A stretch of 64,000 bases of DNA from the NCBI GenBank assembly GCA_050251555.1, contig JBFWMN010000004.1, positions 1 through 64,000 of the forward strand. Reading direction: 5' to 3'. Positions within the stretch are counted from its first letter, which is position 1. The number at the start of each line of letters is the position of its first letter. The notes below the pieces were generated by a model. The model was given only the letters and a program-made list of their open reading frames with translations, made no database searches and was not told the origin of the DNA. Shown in pieces: positions 8,161-16,815 of this stretch. Made by a program: the position numbers and the translations under genes. The DNA is from UBA2137 sp050251555 (GTDB lineage Bacteria; Pseudomonadota; Alphaproteobacteria; Micavibrionales; Micavibrionaceae).

Positions 8161-9843
8161 TTATTCCTGCCCCATCCAGCTTCGTAAGACCGAAACGGTC
8201 TCCCCCGGATAGCTGGAAACGATATCTTCAACTTTCTTCAAGGACGACGCCTTCACCTGACCCTGCACACGGTTCATGTCGATCATGCCGTCTTCAGAAC
8301 CCTCCTCGACCTCCTCAGGGCGGAACCCATCATAGCCAGGCCCTGTCAAAGCCGGATTAGAACTCATACCGGGCAGCATATCGGGCATGTCGCCCTTCTC
8401 ACCCATTTTCTCCTGTGTCTCAATCAGCTTGCCCACCATCGGCTGCAAGACAAGCAACACAACAAGGATAATCATAATCGCAACGGTCAGGATTTCAGCC
8501 GCATCCAGAAGGTCGGCGCGCTCAAACCCGAGAATTTTTGTGTCTTCGGCCGTATCGCCCGTATCGATATCGGCAAATTGCATGCTTTCAATCGTGAAGC
8601 TGTCACCGCGTGAAGCATCGTAACCGACCGCCGACTGCACAAGAACTGCAAGCTTATCCAACTCTTCCTGCGAGCGCGGCTGGTAAATTTCATTCCCTTC
8701 GGCATCTTTTGTATATGTGCCGTCCACCATCACGGCAATGGACAAGCGGTTGACCTCGCCCGCTTCGCGGATCGTATTACGGGTCGTTTTAGAAATCTCG
8801 TAGTTGGTGGTTTCTTCAACTCGGTTATTTTGCGAGGTCGGCTGATCGCCCAACAACAGATCACCACCGGCATTAGGCAGGTTATTTTGCACGCCGACGG
8901 ATTGTTCTTGCGGCTGGCGCTCCTGTGCATTTTCTTCAACAGTCTGCGAGGAACGCACGACCTGCCCTTCCGGGTTATAAATCTCTTCATTTTGTGAAAT
9001 ACGGTCAAAATTCAGATCGGCAGTGACCATGGCGCGCACCTTGCCAAAACCGACCGTGCGACCCAGCAGATTTTCAATCGAGCTGGTCAGGCGCTGCTCA
9101 TATTTATTGCGCATCTCCTCAGCTTTGACCGTCTGCAACGCGTCATCCTCTTCGCCGCCTCTCGCCAATAAATTACCTTCGCTATCCATCACGGACACTT
9201 GCGACGCCTTCATACCGGGCACGGCAGACGAGACAAGAGACTGGATACTCAAAACCTGTTCGCGCCCAAGTTCCGCTTTACCGCTTAAATTCAGGAAAAC
9301 ACTGGCTGAAGCCGGACGCGCCTCACGACTGAATAATTCGCGCTCAGGCAAGACGATGTGCACGCGAGCCGAATTGACCTGATCAATTGCCGAAATGGTA
9401 CGCGACAGCTCCCCTTCAAGGGCGCGCTGCTTGTTCATCTGATCCTGAAAATTGGTTGTACCGAAGCCTGACTGGCTGTCAAACAGCTCATAGCCGAAAT
9501 TACCGCTGGATGGCAGCCCCTCTTTCGCTAACAGCAGGCGCGCCTTGGCTACGTCGCCTTCATCCACCAATACTTGCGTATTGTCTTCGGCGGTCTGGTA
9601 TTTGACGCCGGCATTATCCAGCGCAAGCGCAATCTGGCGCGCATCATTAACGGACAAATCCGAATAGAGAAGGCTCATCGTCGGTGAAGAAACGCGGACG
9701 GACACGAAGACGAAGAAGATGAGCAGCATGAATATGACCGCCCCCATAATACTGAGGCGTGCGGGGCCGAGACGACGCATCGTGCCCATAAAGCCTTGCG
9801 CATTATCCAATTGGCGATCGTCTGCCGAAGTACTGCTATCCAT
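8161..9843 (-). CDS. fliF: flagellar MS-ring protein FliF
   Basis: A 560-residue protein of the inner-membrane MS ring. A first membrane segment (about 32-52, LSIMGAVIFMLLIFFVFVSV) is followed by YscJ/FliF ring-building domains (LSVNDARQIALALDNAGVKY onwards), a variable Gln/Asn-rich periplasmic stretch, a second membrane segment near 450-472, and a C-terminal tail that binds FliG. It is the first gene of the leftward class II operon; the CtrA-type site at 10,069 lies 226 bp upstream. The start ATG is immediately preceded by AGGA, an unusually short spacing. Confidence 0.95.
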   Translation of the reverse strand: MDSSTSADDRQLDNAQGFMGTMRRLGPARLSIMGAVIFMLLIFFVFVSVRVSSPTMSLLYSDLSVNDARQIALALDNAGVKYQTAEDNTQVLVDEGDVAKARLLLAKEGLPSSGNFGYELFDSQSGFGTTNFQDQMNKQRALEGELSRTISAIDQVNSARVHIVLPERELFSREARPASASVFLNLSGKAELGREQVLSIQSLVSSAVPGMKASQVSVMDSEGNLLARGGEEDDALQTVKAEEMRNKYEQRLTSSIENLLGRTVGFGKVRAMVTADLNFDRISQNEEIYNPEGQVVRSSQTVEENAQERQPQEQSVGVQNNLPNAGGDLLLGDQPTSQNNRVEETTNYEISKTTRNTIREAGEVNRLSIAVMVDGTYTKDAEGNEIYQPRSQEELDKLAVLVQSAVGYDASRGDSFTIESMQFADIDTGDTAEDTKILGFERADLLDAAEILTVAIMIILVVLLVLQPMVGKLIETQEKMGEKGDMPDMLPGMSSNPALTGPGYDGFRPEEVEEGSEDGMIDMNRVQGQVKASSLKKVEDIVSSYPGETVSVLRSWMGQE

Positions 9844-10068
9844 TCCTATATGTACCCATTCATCGTCATGTGCCGGATCCCCGTTAAAGGCGTGGTCGGG
9901 GCGGCTTTATCATTTTTCTGACTTTATTATATCGTGTCTTAACCATTTTTGCCACAAAGTTAACGCAATTTCCCGCCACATCGCTTTTGCGCACTCACCT
10001 CGCCCCGTTCATAAGCAAAAACCATACCGTTTCTTTAACGAAACTGAACAAATCGTAAAGAAAGGTTA

Positions 10069-10083
10069 TTAAGATTTTGTTAA
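10069..10083. promoter_or_regulatory. CtrA box (TTAA-N7-TTAA)
   Basis: TTAAGATTTTGTTAA matches the full alphaproteobacterial CtrA recognition sequence with correct 7-nt spacing. In Caulobacter, CtrA directly controls the fliF operon; this site lies between fliF and the divergent FlaG-like gene. cckA, the kinase that feeds CtrA, is in this window at 37,021. Binding is inferred from the motif only. Confidence 0.65.
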
Positions 10084-10096
10084 TAATTACAAAAAC

Positions 10097-10123
10097 TTGA
10101 CAGCTATACCTCTTTTGTATTAC
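10097..10123 (+). promoter_or_regulatory. possible sigma-70 promoter of the FlaG-like gene
   Basis: A perfect TTGACA at 10,097-10,102 is followed after 15 nt by TATTAC (10,118-10,123), a weak -10 with short spacing. It lies just downstream of the CtrA box, a layout suited to CtrA control. Confidence 0.3.
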
Positions 10124-10181
10124 TCTATTATTGGGTCAATGTATATTCAGTATGAGTATACGCCAAAAGGTTAGGATAACG

Positions 10182-10625
10182 ATGATGCTCGATACCGTAT
10201 CGCTCGGTGCATCCAGTGCAGGACTTGTCAGAAGCGCAGTCGCCAAGACTGAGCTTGCACCTGCTCCTATCGTTACAGCTGACTCTTCCGTTTCTAGTCA
10301 TATTCAGGTTGATCCGTATATCAGCCGTCAGGTGAACTTTCTTTCACAAAGCTCGCGCCCGATCATCGAATTCCGTGACACATCGACAGGCAGCACGGTA
10401 AAGCAATTCCCAACCGAAGCACAGATCCGCGCCTATTCGCGTCAGCAAAGCGCTGACCAGCCCGCAGCCCTGCCACTTGAGGTCCGTCAGTCCGTAGATG
10501 CCGATACCGAGCGCCAGATTCGCCGAGAAGTTGCCAAGAAAGTCGCTGTCAAAGTCGATGCCCCGCAGCCCGAACCCGTCAAAGTCGAGGCCGACGCGCC
10601 AAAACAGGTCAGCACCGAAGCCTGA
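10182..10625 (+). CDS. FlaG-like flagellar protein (tentative)
   Basis: A 147-residue protein. Residues about 50-85 (SSRPIIEFRDTSTGSTVKQF followed by PTEAQIRAY) follow the FlaG pattern of a strand, a D-x-x-T-G turn, then a hydrophobic/basic residue and Q-x-P-(T/S)-E; FlaG homologues affect filament length or cap assembly. The C-terminal 50 residues are charged, Pro/Val/Lys-rich and probably disordered. AGGA lies 5 nt before the ATG at 10,182 (a second ATG follows directly). It is isolated and divergent from fliF, with its 3' end facing flaF. Family call is by short pattern only. Confidence 0.5.
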   Translation: MMLDTVSLGASSAGLVRSAVAKTELAPAPIVTADSSVSSHIQVDPYISRQVNFLSQSSRPIIEFRDTSTGSTVKQFPTEAQIRAYSRQQSADQPAALPLEVRQSVDADTERQIRREVAKKVAVKVDAPQPEPVKVEADAPKQVSTEA

Positions 10626-10660
10626 GCTCCGCTTTTCTCCTTATAAAAAATGGAAAGATA

Positions 10661-11113
10661 TTAACGTGCCGCCCGGCTTGCCCCGAGAAGTCCGGCAGCA
10701 ATTTCTCTATTGATCGTGACCAGCACCGAGATTTTATCTGACGCAGGTTCGCCCTCGGCTTGAATCGTGCGCTTAAACACGAAATTAGCAAGCTTAATGA
10801 CGTTTGAGGAGAGATGCGGCGGGATATGAGCGGGTTTTTCGCCACTGCGCTCCGCCATAACCTGATCATAAAACGCACCCCACACCATGCGATTATCTCG
10901 CAATGTCGACACCAGATCCGTCCGTGCCTTACCGTTCCAGTCATCAATCACATGTTGCAGGCGGTCAGCTAGACGCGTCAAAGCACGCGCCTCGATCTCG
11001 CTTTGTGACAGATGCTCCAGAGTTTCCTTCTGTGGCGCTTGCTGTGCTTGGTCCTGTGTGTGTGTCGCGTTCTGCTTGTCAGGTGTTTTTTGTAGTTCTT
11101 CGTGTTGCGACAT
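10661..11113 (-). CDS. flaF: flagellar biosynthesis regulator FlaF
   Basis: A 150-residue soluble protein. The core from about 40 to 145 (EIEARALTRLADRLQHVIDD ... LSSNVIKLANFVFKRTIQ ... ITINREIAAGL-like end) matches FlaF, an alphaproteobacterial regulator required for flagellin synthesis and acting together with FlbT, which is encoded directly upstream (18 bp). The N-terminal 35 residues are Gln/Thr-rich and extra compared with Caulobacter FlaF. Its pairing with flbT next to a flagellin-like gene fits the usual flagellin regulatory cluster. Confidence 0.88.
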   Translation of the reverse strand: MSQHEELQKTPDKQNATHTQDQAQQAPQKETLEHLSQSEIEARALTRLADRLQHVIDDWNGKARTDLVSTLRDNRMVWGAFYDQVMAERSGEKPAHIPPHLSSNVIKLANFVFKRTIQAEGEPASDKISVLVTINREIAAGLLGASRAAR

Positions 11114-11131
11114 AGTCTCGTATATTCGAAG

Positions 11132-11515
11132 TTAAGCCCTTTTCAGGATTTCCTCTTCAAGGTCGATCAAATTTCGACCCTCCTTCAGGGCCTTATAATA
11201 GTGCCCCTTAATAATATACTCGTTGATCTCGGCAAAAGCGGGCGCAGTTGAGGGCGCTGCCTGCAAAATATCTTTCAAAATGGCAAAATACTTGGCGTGA
11301 TACTCACGTGGGTTACGCGCCAGATACATGCATTGAATAAGGAAATAGATTTTCTTGCACGGTGTATCGGCTTCTTCTTCCTGTATCACGTCTTTTTCAC
11401 GCAAGATGGGAGCTTCACCGGCAATATGGATACGCGTGCGCTGCTTGTCATTGGTAATGACAGCCGTGCCGATCAGGATTTTCTCTCCAGGTTTCAAGTC
11501 AATGACGAGGGCCAT
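11132..11515 (-). CDS. flbT: flagellin mRNA regulator FlbT
   Basis: A 127-residue protein that aligns across its length with FlbT: MALVIDLKPGEKILIGTAVI at the start, then the CKKIYFLIQCMYLARNPREY core and a helical C-terminus with a KEGRNLIDLEE stretch. In Caulobacter FlbT binds the 5' UTR of flagellin mRNA and promotes its decay until the hook is complete. It lies between the flagellin-like gene and flaF and is probably co-transcribed with both. Confidence 0.92.
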   Translation of the reverse strand: MALVIDLKPGEKILIGTAVITNDKQRTRIHIAGEAPILREKDVIQEEEADTPCKKIYFLIQCMYLARNPREYHAKYFAILKDILQAAPSTAPAFAEINEYIIKGHYYKALKEGRNLIDLEEEILKRA

Positions 11516-11645
11516 AAATGAAGTCCTACCTATTCCTTCGAATGTGAAAAACCGCTTTGAAAGCGGCTGAGATGATTTACGCAGAGAAAGAGAAAAAAAA
11601 TGTCCTTTAAACTCGTCTCACCCTCTTTCAGGATAAGCATATACC

Positions 11646-12488
11646 TTAAAACTGTTCAAGAAGGCTGCGCTGTGCATCCGATGCCAGCGAGCCGCCGCTT
11701 TCTTCAAGCATCTGACGGGTCTGGAGCGCCAAAAGGGCCGCCGCTTCATCATTGGCAGGCACTTGTTGGGCCACTTGCGCGGCAGATGCCTGTACGGCAC
11801 CGATAAACAAATCAATCGAAGACTGAGCAAATTCCTTGCGGGTTTCCACTTCAAACGAGTCACCCATTAATTGAGAACGGAAGGCACCCAACTCATCAAG
11901 AACCTGACGCATCTGCAATTTCAGTCCGTCGGCGACACCTTCATCAGCCAGCACAACATTCCCTATACCCATATCGGTCGCACTTGATTTAAAACCTTCA
12001 ACATGAAGCTGGGCTCCAGGCTCATCCCCGAATTTGAAGGAGATCACATCACCAGCCAGCAGGTTTTCACCAGGGAAACCGGCATTTTTGGCCAAATTAT
12101 CAATGTCACGCACGGCAGCCTCAAAACGGCTTTGGAAGGCTGCAACATCATCGGAGCGCCCCTCAGCCAACGCACGTCCAGTCTGAATGGCTATACCGCC
12201 GATCTCTTCGAATTTGGCTGTAATTGTATCCAACGCCGACAACGCCGTATCCAGCGTGCGACCTGCATTTTCAACATTTTCAAGAAGCCCTTGGAAGCCT
12301 GAAACTTTTTCAAGAAGAGCAGATGGCGTAATGGAAACAGAATCGCGGATCGGCGAAGATTTCAATGTTTCATCTGAAGAAGAAGGGGCATCGACCTTGG
12401 AAGAACGAGCGGAAGCGTCCAAACCCTTAGCACGGGCAAGATCCGCTTTCTGCTGTAGCAATGACGAGGTCAGTTTAATGTCTGACAC
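11646..12488 (-). CDS. flagellin-like protein with an atypical N-terminus
   Basis: A 280-residue protein whose C-terminal 85 residues follow the flagellin C-terminal D1/D0 pattern: LGAFRSQL, a helical stretch, NDEAAALLALQTRQML, then SLASDAQRSLLEQF. The middle part (ALDTITAKFEEIGGIAIQTG and NAGFPGENLLAGD) also fits the flagellin rod. The standard N-terminal D0 helix of flagellins (short Met-Ala-hydrophobic start, N-T-N-x-x-A-L) is missing; instead the first 55 residues are Ser/Lys/Asp-rich. It precedes flbT-flaF, as flagellin genes often do. It could be a divergent flagellin, a hook-associated protein of the FlgL family, or a minor filament component. Confidence 0.65.
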   Translation of the reverse strand: MSDIKLTSSLLQQKADLARAKGLDASARSSKVDAPSSSDETLKSSPIRDSVSITPSALLEKVSGFQGLLENVENAGRTLDTALSALDTITAKFEEIGGIAIQTGRALAEGRSDDVAAFQSRFEAAVRDIDNLAKNAGFPGENLLAGDVISFKFGDEPGAQLHVEGFKSSATDMGIGNVVLADEGVADGLKLQMRQVLDELGAFRSQLMGDSFEVETRKEFAQSSIDLFIGAVQASAAQVAQQVPANDEAAALLALQTRQMLEESGGSLASDAQRSLLEQF

Positions 12489-12681
12489 TTTTACACCTGG
12501 CCTTCCTTTTCTAGGTTGGTCGTTTCTATACCCTTAATTCACGTTATCGTACCCTAATATAGCACAATAATGCTGAGTCATCCACGCACTCTTTGCGCAG
12601 ATTGACACACCCCTATCATACCTCAGAAAGAGTTAAGGAAGTCTTACCAAAAAGATCGGCTTTTAGACGGTTTTCTTCAAT

Positions 12682-14310
12682 TTAAACAACGGCATGATAG
12701 CGTGCCGCGCCACTGCCCGGATCATAGTATATCCCATGAGGTGCGGCCTGTTCATCAGTCGCCATTGCCACATCCTGAATATTGGCAGCCATACGGTTGC
12801 CGCGATCCATTCCGGCAGAGCGTCCCTCATGCGATCCGTTCGAGCCAAAGCCTTCACCTGAAAAGGAAAATTCAAGATCCATATTGGAGAGATCAAATCC
12901 GGCATCCTGCATGGCTTGTTGTAATGCGGAGCTGTCTTTTTGCAAAAGATGGAGCGAGGAGGCTTTTTCGGCAGATAAGACAACTTTCACCTTCTGAGCA
13001 TCATCCATGCTGATATCGACCATGACCTTACCGAGTTCCGAGGGGTTCAAGGAAACCGAAATCTTTTGTGCTGCATCTTTAACACCCGCCTTACCCATCG
13101 CTGAGGCAACCTGTTGAGCAACAGCCGCACCCGAAGCGGATGCGGGAACCACATGCCCCGCTGCAAAGGCCGGTGCCGATGGGCTAATATGGGCGGCGCG
13201 AACCGCAGCGGCAGCCGCTTGCGCATCATCCGCCACATCAGAAGTCAGCGTTCCTGAAGAAGCCGCCTCGCCCGCATATTGCTCAAGAAGGGCGGCAAAA
13301 TCCGCTGAGCCTTGTTTGCCCAGCCCTGACGCACCTGCGGCTTGCGCCTGCGATGCGGGTGTTGCCAGACCGTTTCCGTTGGCATTGTTTCCACCTTGAG
13401 CATTGGCATTATGGCGGACATAAATCTGGATATCCGCGCCATCAATGTCGCTGCCGGAGACTTTAGCGGACGCGTCACTTGAGGCATGCATACGTTTATC
13501 CGCACCCGACACATCAAACCATTTGGCAGGCATGACTTCGGCGGGGACAACGCTTCCGGCTTGGGTTGACGCCATGGCCTGTCCCTGAACCGAGGCGGCT
13601 TGCGCGCGGGCCTGTGCGGCAGCCTCGGCAGCGGCAGCAGCGGTGTTAGCGGGCACACGTGGTGTCTCGATAATATCCATCCCTGCATCTTCCGTCATCG
13701 CTCTCAGCGCCGCGGCAATCTTGGCTTTTTCATCGTCGTTAAAGGCGGATAAATCGACGGGTTTTGCAAAAACATCAATGACATCTTCGTCAATCACGCC
13801 CTTATTCGCCTGCGCGGCAGCATTGGCGGCAGCGACTTGCGCCTGAACATCATCGGCAAGACTGTCTTGGCCTGCCTGCCCTGCCAGAATATCCTGCCCT
13901 TCAGCCCCGAATGTCGGGTTCATCTCTTCATTTGAAAGTGAGGAAATAAAGGCCGCAAACGCATTCAGCCCGTCTTCGTTGACCGAGCCGTCGGCGTTAT
14001 ACAGATTTTCAAGAATATCGGAGGGGACGGCTATCTGCTTCAGCCCTGCGCCCGAAATCTGGGAGGCCAGAGGTTTGTCGCCATTAGCGGGCTTTGTGGC
14101 AATCAGATGATTCACAAACGCCATGAAACTGGCTTGTGACTGATCGTTTTTCGCCTTATCGGATTTTTTGTCTGCAGGGATCGTCTCTTCGATCTCGTTT
14201 GAGTTGCGGGATTTCTCGGCACGTGCCGCCTCTCTGCTTTGCGCGGAGGCAGACGGTGCGGAAGACGCATCGGAAACACGAACCGGTGGGACGATAATTG
14301 GTGCAGGCAT
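12682..14310 (-). CDS. fliK: flagellar hook-length control protein FliK
   Basis: A 542-residue, Ala/Gln/Ser-rich secreted ruler protein. The first 410 residues are low complexity with many Ala-rich runs. The C-terminal domain (about 415-500) carries the FliK signature ISVSLNPSELGKVMVDISMD followed by VKVVLSAEKASSLHLLQKDS and LQQAMQDAGFDLSNMDLEF. FliK measures hook length and switches FlhB specificity; flhB is at 34,703. The ATG at 14,310 has a purine-rich AAAGAAAGAGA leader. It follows the FlgN-like gene in the flgI unit. Confidence 0.88.
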   Translation of the reverse strand: MPAPIIVPPVRVSDASSAPSASAQSREAARAEKSRNSNEIEETIPADKKSDKAKNDQSQASFMAFVNHLIATKPANGDKPLASQISGAGLKQIAVPSDILENLYNADGSVNEDGLNAFAAFISSLSNEEMNPTFGAEGQDILAGQAGQDSLADDVQAQVAAANAAAQANKGVIDEDVIDVFAKPVDLSAFNDDEKAKIAAALRAMTEDAGMDIIETPRVPANTAAAAAEAAAQARAQAASVQGQAMASTQAGSVVPAEVMPAKWFDVSGADKRMHASSDASAKVSGSDIDGADIQIYVRHNANAQGGNNANGNGLATPASQAQAAGASGLGKQGSADFAALLEQYAGEAASSGTLTSDVADDAQAAAAAVRAAHISPSAPAFAAGHVVPASASGAAVAQQVASAMGKAGVKDAAQKISVSLNPSELGKVMVDISMDDAQKVKVVLSAEKASSLHLLQKDSSALQQAMQDAGFDLSNMDLEFSFSGEGFGSNGSHEGRSAGMDRGNRMAANIQDVAMATDEQAAPHGIYYDPGSGAARYHAVV

Positions 14311-14362
14311 ATGTTCTCTTTCTTTTCGTCTTTAACTCTTTGCTTTTTTGCCGTTCTCTCGA

Positions 14363-14914
14363 TCAGGCCGTGTCGGACACACCCGTCGAGAGCGGTGCTT
14401 TGCGCTGAATGGCTGTTTTTGTGCCATTCGCGCTGTAGCGCACTTCGTCCTCACCTGACAATGCCCGTCTGGCAGATGCCATGATCCGTTCGTTCAAGCG
14501 GCGGGTACTAGCGAGGCGACGCTGCAATTTCACCGCATTTTCACGAGCCGTACCCATAAAGGTTTCCTGTGCCTCGCGAAGGGCGGCAATCGCCTTTTCA
14601 TCAAGCTCTTTGAGCTTTTCACGTGCGGAAATGATTTTTTGGGCGAACATTTCGTAATCTTTTGCGAGCCTGACTTTTTCAGCCTGCAAATCCTTAAAGC
14701 CCTCAATGTCGGAGCGATCCAGACAGGCGGTTTCTTTCGCAACGACATGATTAAGCTGGCGGGCCAGAACTTCAATATGACGAACAGCCTTGTCCAGCTC
14801 GGAAAGCGAAGGGACGGATTTATCTCCTCCTGCTGCCGCTGCGGCGCCCGCACCTGTTGCGGTTGCGCCCGAACGGCGCTGAATGGCGTCTTTTACACGT
14901 GATCCAATAGTCAT
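14363..14914 (-). CDS. FlgN-like flagellar chaperone candidate
   Basis: A 183-residue, almost entirely helical protein. After an Ala/Gly linker (about 15-30), residues 38-150 form a long coiled coil with alternating Leu/Arg/Glu (LDKAVRHIEVLARQLNHVVA ... LKELDEKAIAALREAQETFM), much like FlgN-family export chaperones for hook-associated proteins. It sits between flgJ (6 bp) and fliK, a position often held by a FlgN/FlbY-like gene in alphaproteobacteria. The assignment rests on fold pattern and context, not on a diagnostic motif. Confidence 0.55.
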   Translation of the reverse strand: MTIGSRVKDAIQRRSGATATGAGAAAAAGGDKSVPSLSELDKAVRHIEVLARQLNHVVAKETACLDRSDIEGFKDLQAEKVRLAKDYEMFAQKIISAREKLKELDEKAIAALREAQETFMGTARENAVKLQRRLASTRRLNERIMASARRALSGEDEVRYSANGTKTAIQRKAPLSTGVSDTA

Positions 14915-14920
14915 GCTCTC

Positions 14921-15397
14921 TTACTTGTCCTCTCCTGTTTGGGGTTGTCTGGCATAAAGCGGCTGGATGCCGATATGGGACAGTCCGTCTGTGCGTGCCG
15001 CTTGACGTTCGGCAGCCATGGCTTCCACATCGGAAACTTTCTGCGGGCCGTTTTGCATCTGGATCAGCGCATCCTTGATATGTGAGGCAAGCCCCACACC
15101 GCCGCGACGCGCAAATTCCTTACCGTATTCATCCAGCATAAAGCCGCGAAACACTTCTTCGCCCTTCCCGCCGCCGAATGTACTGTCGACCTCAAGACCT
15201 TCGAACATCGGTTTCAACATTTCTGTTAAAAAGACGGCTTCGAAATCCTGTGCTGCTTTGGTCAGAGCTGCGTCGCCTTTAGCGTCATTAGCCGCTTTCT
15301 TGACCGAGGCTTCGGCTTTATCGACCCCGATTTGCGAGGCACGATTGGCAGCCAGCATGGTTTCAGGTGATAAGGTGGATAAATTCATCATGCTCAT
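14921..15397 (-). CDS. flgJ: rod-binding protein FlgJ (single-domain, CheL type)
   Basis: A 158-residue protein equal to the N-terminal rod-binding/capping domain of FlgJ: AAQDFEAVFLTEMLKPMFEG (about 48-67) and FRGFMLDEYGKEFARRGGVG (about 84-103). The muramidase domain present in enteric FlgJ is absent, as in most alphaproteobacteria, so another lytic enzyme must open the peptidoglycan. Its ATG overlaps the end of flgI by 4 nt (15,394-15,397), implying translational coupling. Confidence 0.9.
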   Translation of the reverse strand: MSMMNLSTLSPETMLAANRASQIGVDKAEASVKKAANDAKGDAALTKAAQDFEAVFLTEMLKPMFEGLEVDSTFGGGKGEEVFRGFMLDEYGKEFARRGGVGLASHIKDALIQMQNGPQKVSDVEAMAAERQAARTDGLSHIGIQPLYARQPQTGEDK

Positions 15398-16581
15398 AAC
15401 AGGACAATCTCCGCTTGTAAGGCACCTGCCGCTTTGATCGCTTGCAAGATGGTAATGATATCCTGCGGGCCGACACCGAGGCGGTTCAGGCCTGTCACAA
15501 GGTCTTGCAGCGTGACACCGGAGTCTAGAACCGCAAGGCGTGTATCAGCACCCTGATTGACCTCAAGCTCGGTTCTCGGGACAGTCACAGTCTGACCGAC
15601 ATCGGAAAACGGGTTGGGCTGAGACACTTGGGGTGTTTCCGTGATCTTGATGGTCAGCGAACCTTGGGCAATCGCCACCGTCGAGACACGCACGTCGGAA
15701 CCCATTACAACCGTGCCCGTATTTTCGTCGATTACGACTTTAGCGACCTGATCGGGTTCAATCGGCAATTGCTCAATATCGGTAATCAAATCGACCATAG
15801 ATCCTGCATAGCCAGCGGGTTTTTTGATCGTGACAGAGGCCGGGTTATCCGACGAAGCAACGCCGCCTGCGATAAAGCCGTTCACGGCAGAGGCCACGCG
15901 ACGCGCTGTTGTAAAGTCAGGGTTACGAAGAGCCAGACGGATGGATTGCAGATCGGCAAGATTAAAGTTGATCTCTTTTTCAACAATCGCACCTTCAGGA
16001 ATACGTCCCGATGTCGGCGTATTGACGGTGACAGAGGCCGCAGCACCTTGTGCCTGAAAGCCGTTAATCATCACGGGACCTTGGGCTACGGCATAGACCT
16101 GACCGTCGGCACCCATCAACGGGGTCACAAGCAACGTCCCGCCGCGTAAGGAACTGGCATCGCCCATGGTGGAGGTCGTCACATCAATACGTGCACCCTG
16201 ATTGGTGTAGGGCGGTAAGGTTGCCGTCACCATCACTGCGGCGATGTTGCCTGTATTCAAATTCTGATCGCGAACAGATACGCCAAGACGTTCCAGCATC
16301 GCAGTCAGTGACTGACGCGTAAAAGGCGAGTTGTTTAGGGAATCTCCCGTGCCGTTCAGGCCGACAACCAGACCGTAACCGACCAGCATGTTGTCGCGAA
16401 CGCCTTCAACATCGACGATATCCTTGATACGCGTTGTCGCGGCCTCGGCCTTGAAGGAGAAGGTGAACATCAAGATTGCCACCAGAAATATCGTCCAGAA
16501 CATCAGTCCGGGCAGATTTTGCCTTAATGTCTCTTGACGGTCGATCTTACGTTTCGTGTCAAAACTCGTATATGTAGCCAT
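15394..16581 (-). CDS. flgI: flagellar P-ring protein FlgI
   Basis: A 395-residue periplasmic P-ring subunit. It has an unusually long N-terminal region before the hydrophobic signal core (about 24-42), with cleavage expected after AEA near residue 47. The mature start TTRIKDIVDVEGVRDNMLVG YG is diagnostic, followed by LVVGLNGTGDSL and the C-terminal DLVTGLNRLGVGPQDIITIL. It is the first gene of a leftward unit with flgJ, the FlgN-like gene, fliK and possibly the flagellin-like/flbT/flaF genes. A sigma-54 element lies 63 bp upstream. Confidence 0.95.
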   Translation of the reverse strand: MATYTSFDTKRKIDRQETLRQNLPGLMFWTIFLVAILMFTFSFKAEAATTRIKDIVDVEGVRDNMLVGYGLVVGLNGTGDSLNNSPFTRQSLTAMLERLGVSVRDQNLNTGNIAAVMVTATLPPYTNQGARIDVTTSTMGDASSLRGGTLLVTPLMGADGQVYAVAQGPVMINGFQAQGAAASVTVNTPTSGRIPEGAIVEKEINFNLADLQSIRLALRNPDFTTARRVASAVNGFIAGGVASSDNPASVTIKKPAGYAGSMVDLITDIEQLPIEPDQVAKVVIDENTGTVVMGSDVRVSTVAIAQGSLTIKITETPQVSQPNPFSDVGQTVTVPRTELEVNQGADTRLAVLDSGVTLQDLVTGLNRLGVGPQDIITILQAIKAAGALQAEIVLL

Positions 16582-16643
16582 TTTTCGTCCTTTTTCTTTT
16601 CATGTGACCCACGAAAAGGATCTGTTTGCTCGTGAAGTAACTT

Positions 16644-16658
16644 GCGAAGATCGTGCCA
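16644..16658 (-). promoter_or_regulatory. sigma-54 promoter of flgI
   Basis: On the leftward strand the sequence is TGGCACGATCTTCGC: a perfect -24 TGGCACG and a -12 with one mismatch (TCGC for TTGC), with correct GG-N10-GC spacing. It lies 63 bp before the flgI start. FlbD is the likely activator (inference). Confidence 0.75.
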
Positions 16659-16815
16659 AGTCAAAAAACGACTAAGTTATTGATATTCAATAATTTTGAT
16701 ATTTACCCTCTGCCCCGCACACAGGTGCACGGAAAAAATTGCCTGACCGGCTTTTCATGGCAAAGGCAGGCAAAATGATATATACTGGGTACCTAATGAA
16801 GGAATCTTGCCAGCT

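Larger units (their letters stand above)
9844..10181. other. divergent control region between fliF and the FlaG-like gene
   Basis: This 338-bp gene-free stretch is AT-rich in its right half. It contains a CtrA box (10,069-10,083), a small GTTTC/GAAAC hairpin (10,029-10,044) and a TTGACA hexamer (10,097). No sigma-54 element of correct spacing was found for fliF; one GG/GC pair near 9,965-9,980 is one base too short. Confidence 0.6.

Noticed and set aside
9965..9980. Sigma-54-like TGGCGGGAAATTGC on the strand of fliF
   Set aside because: The GG to GC spacing is one base short of the required ten, and fliF-type operons are normally CtrA/sigma-70 controlled.
12489..12681. Search for a sigma-54 or CtrA promoter before the flagellin-like gene
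   Set aside because: Only a TTAA-N6-TTAT near-match was seen; spacing is wrong, so no site is claimed.
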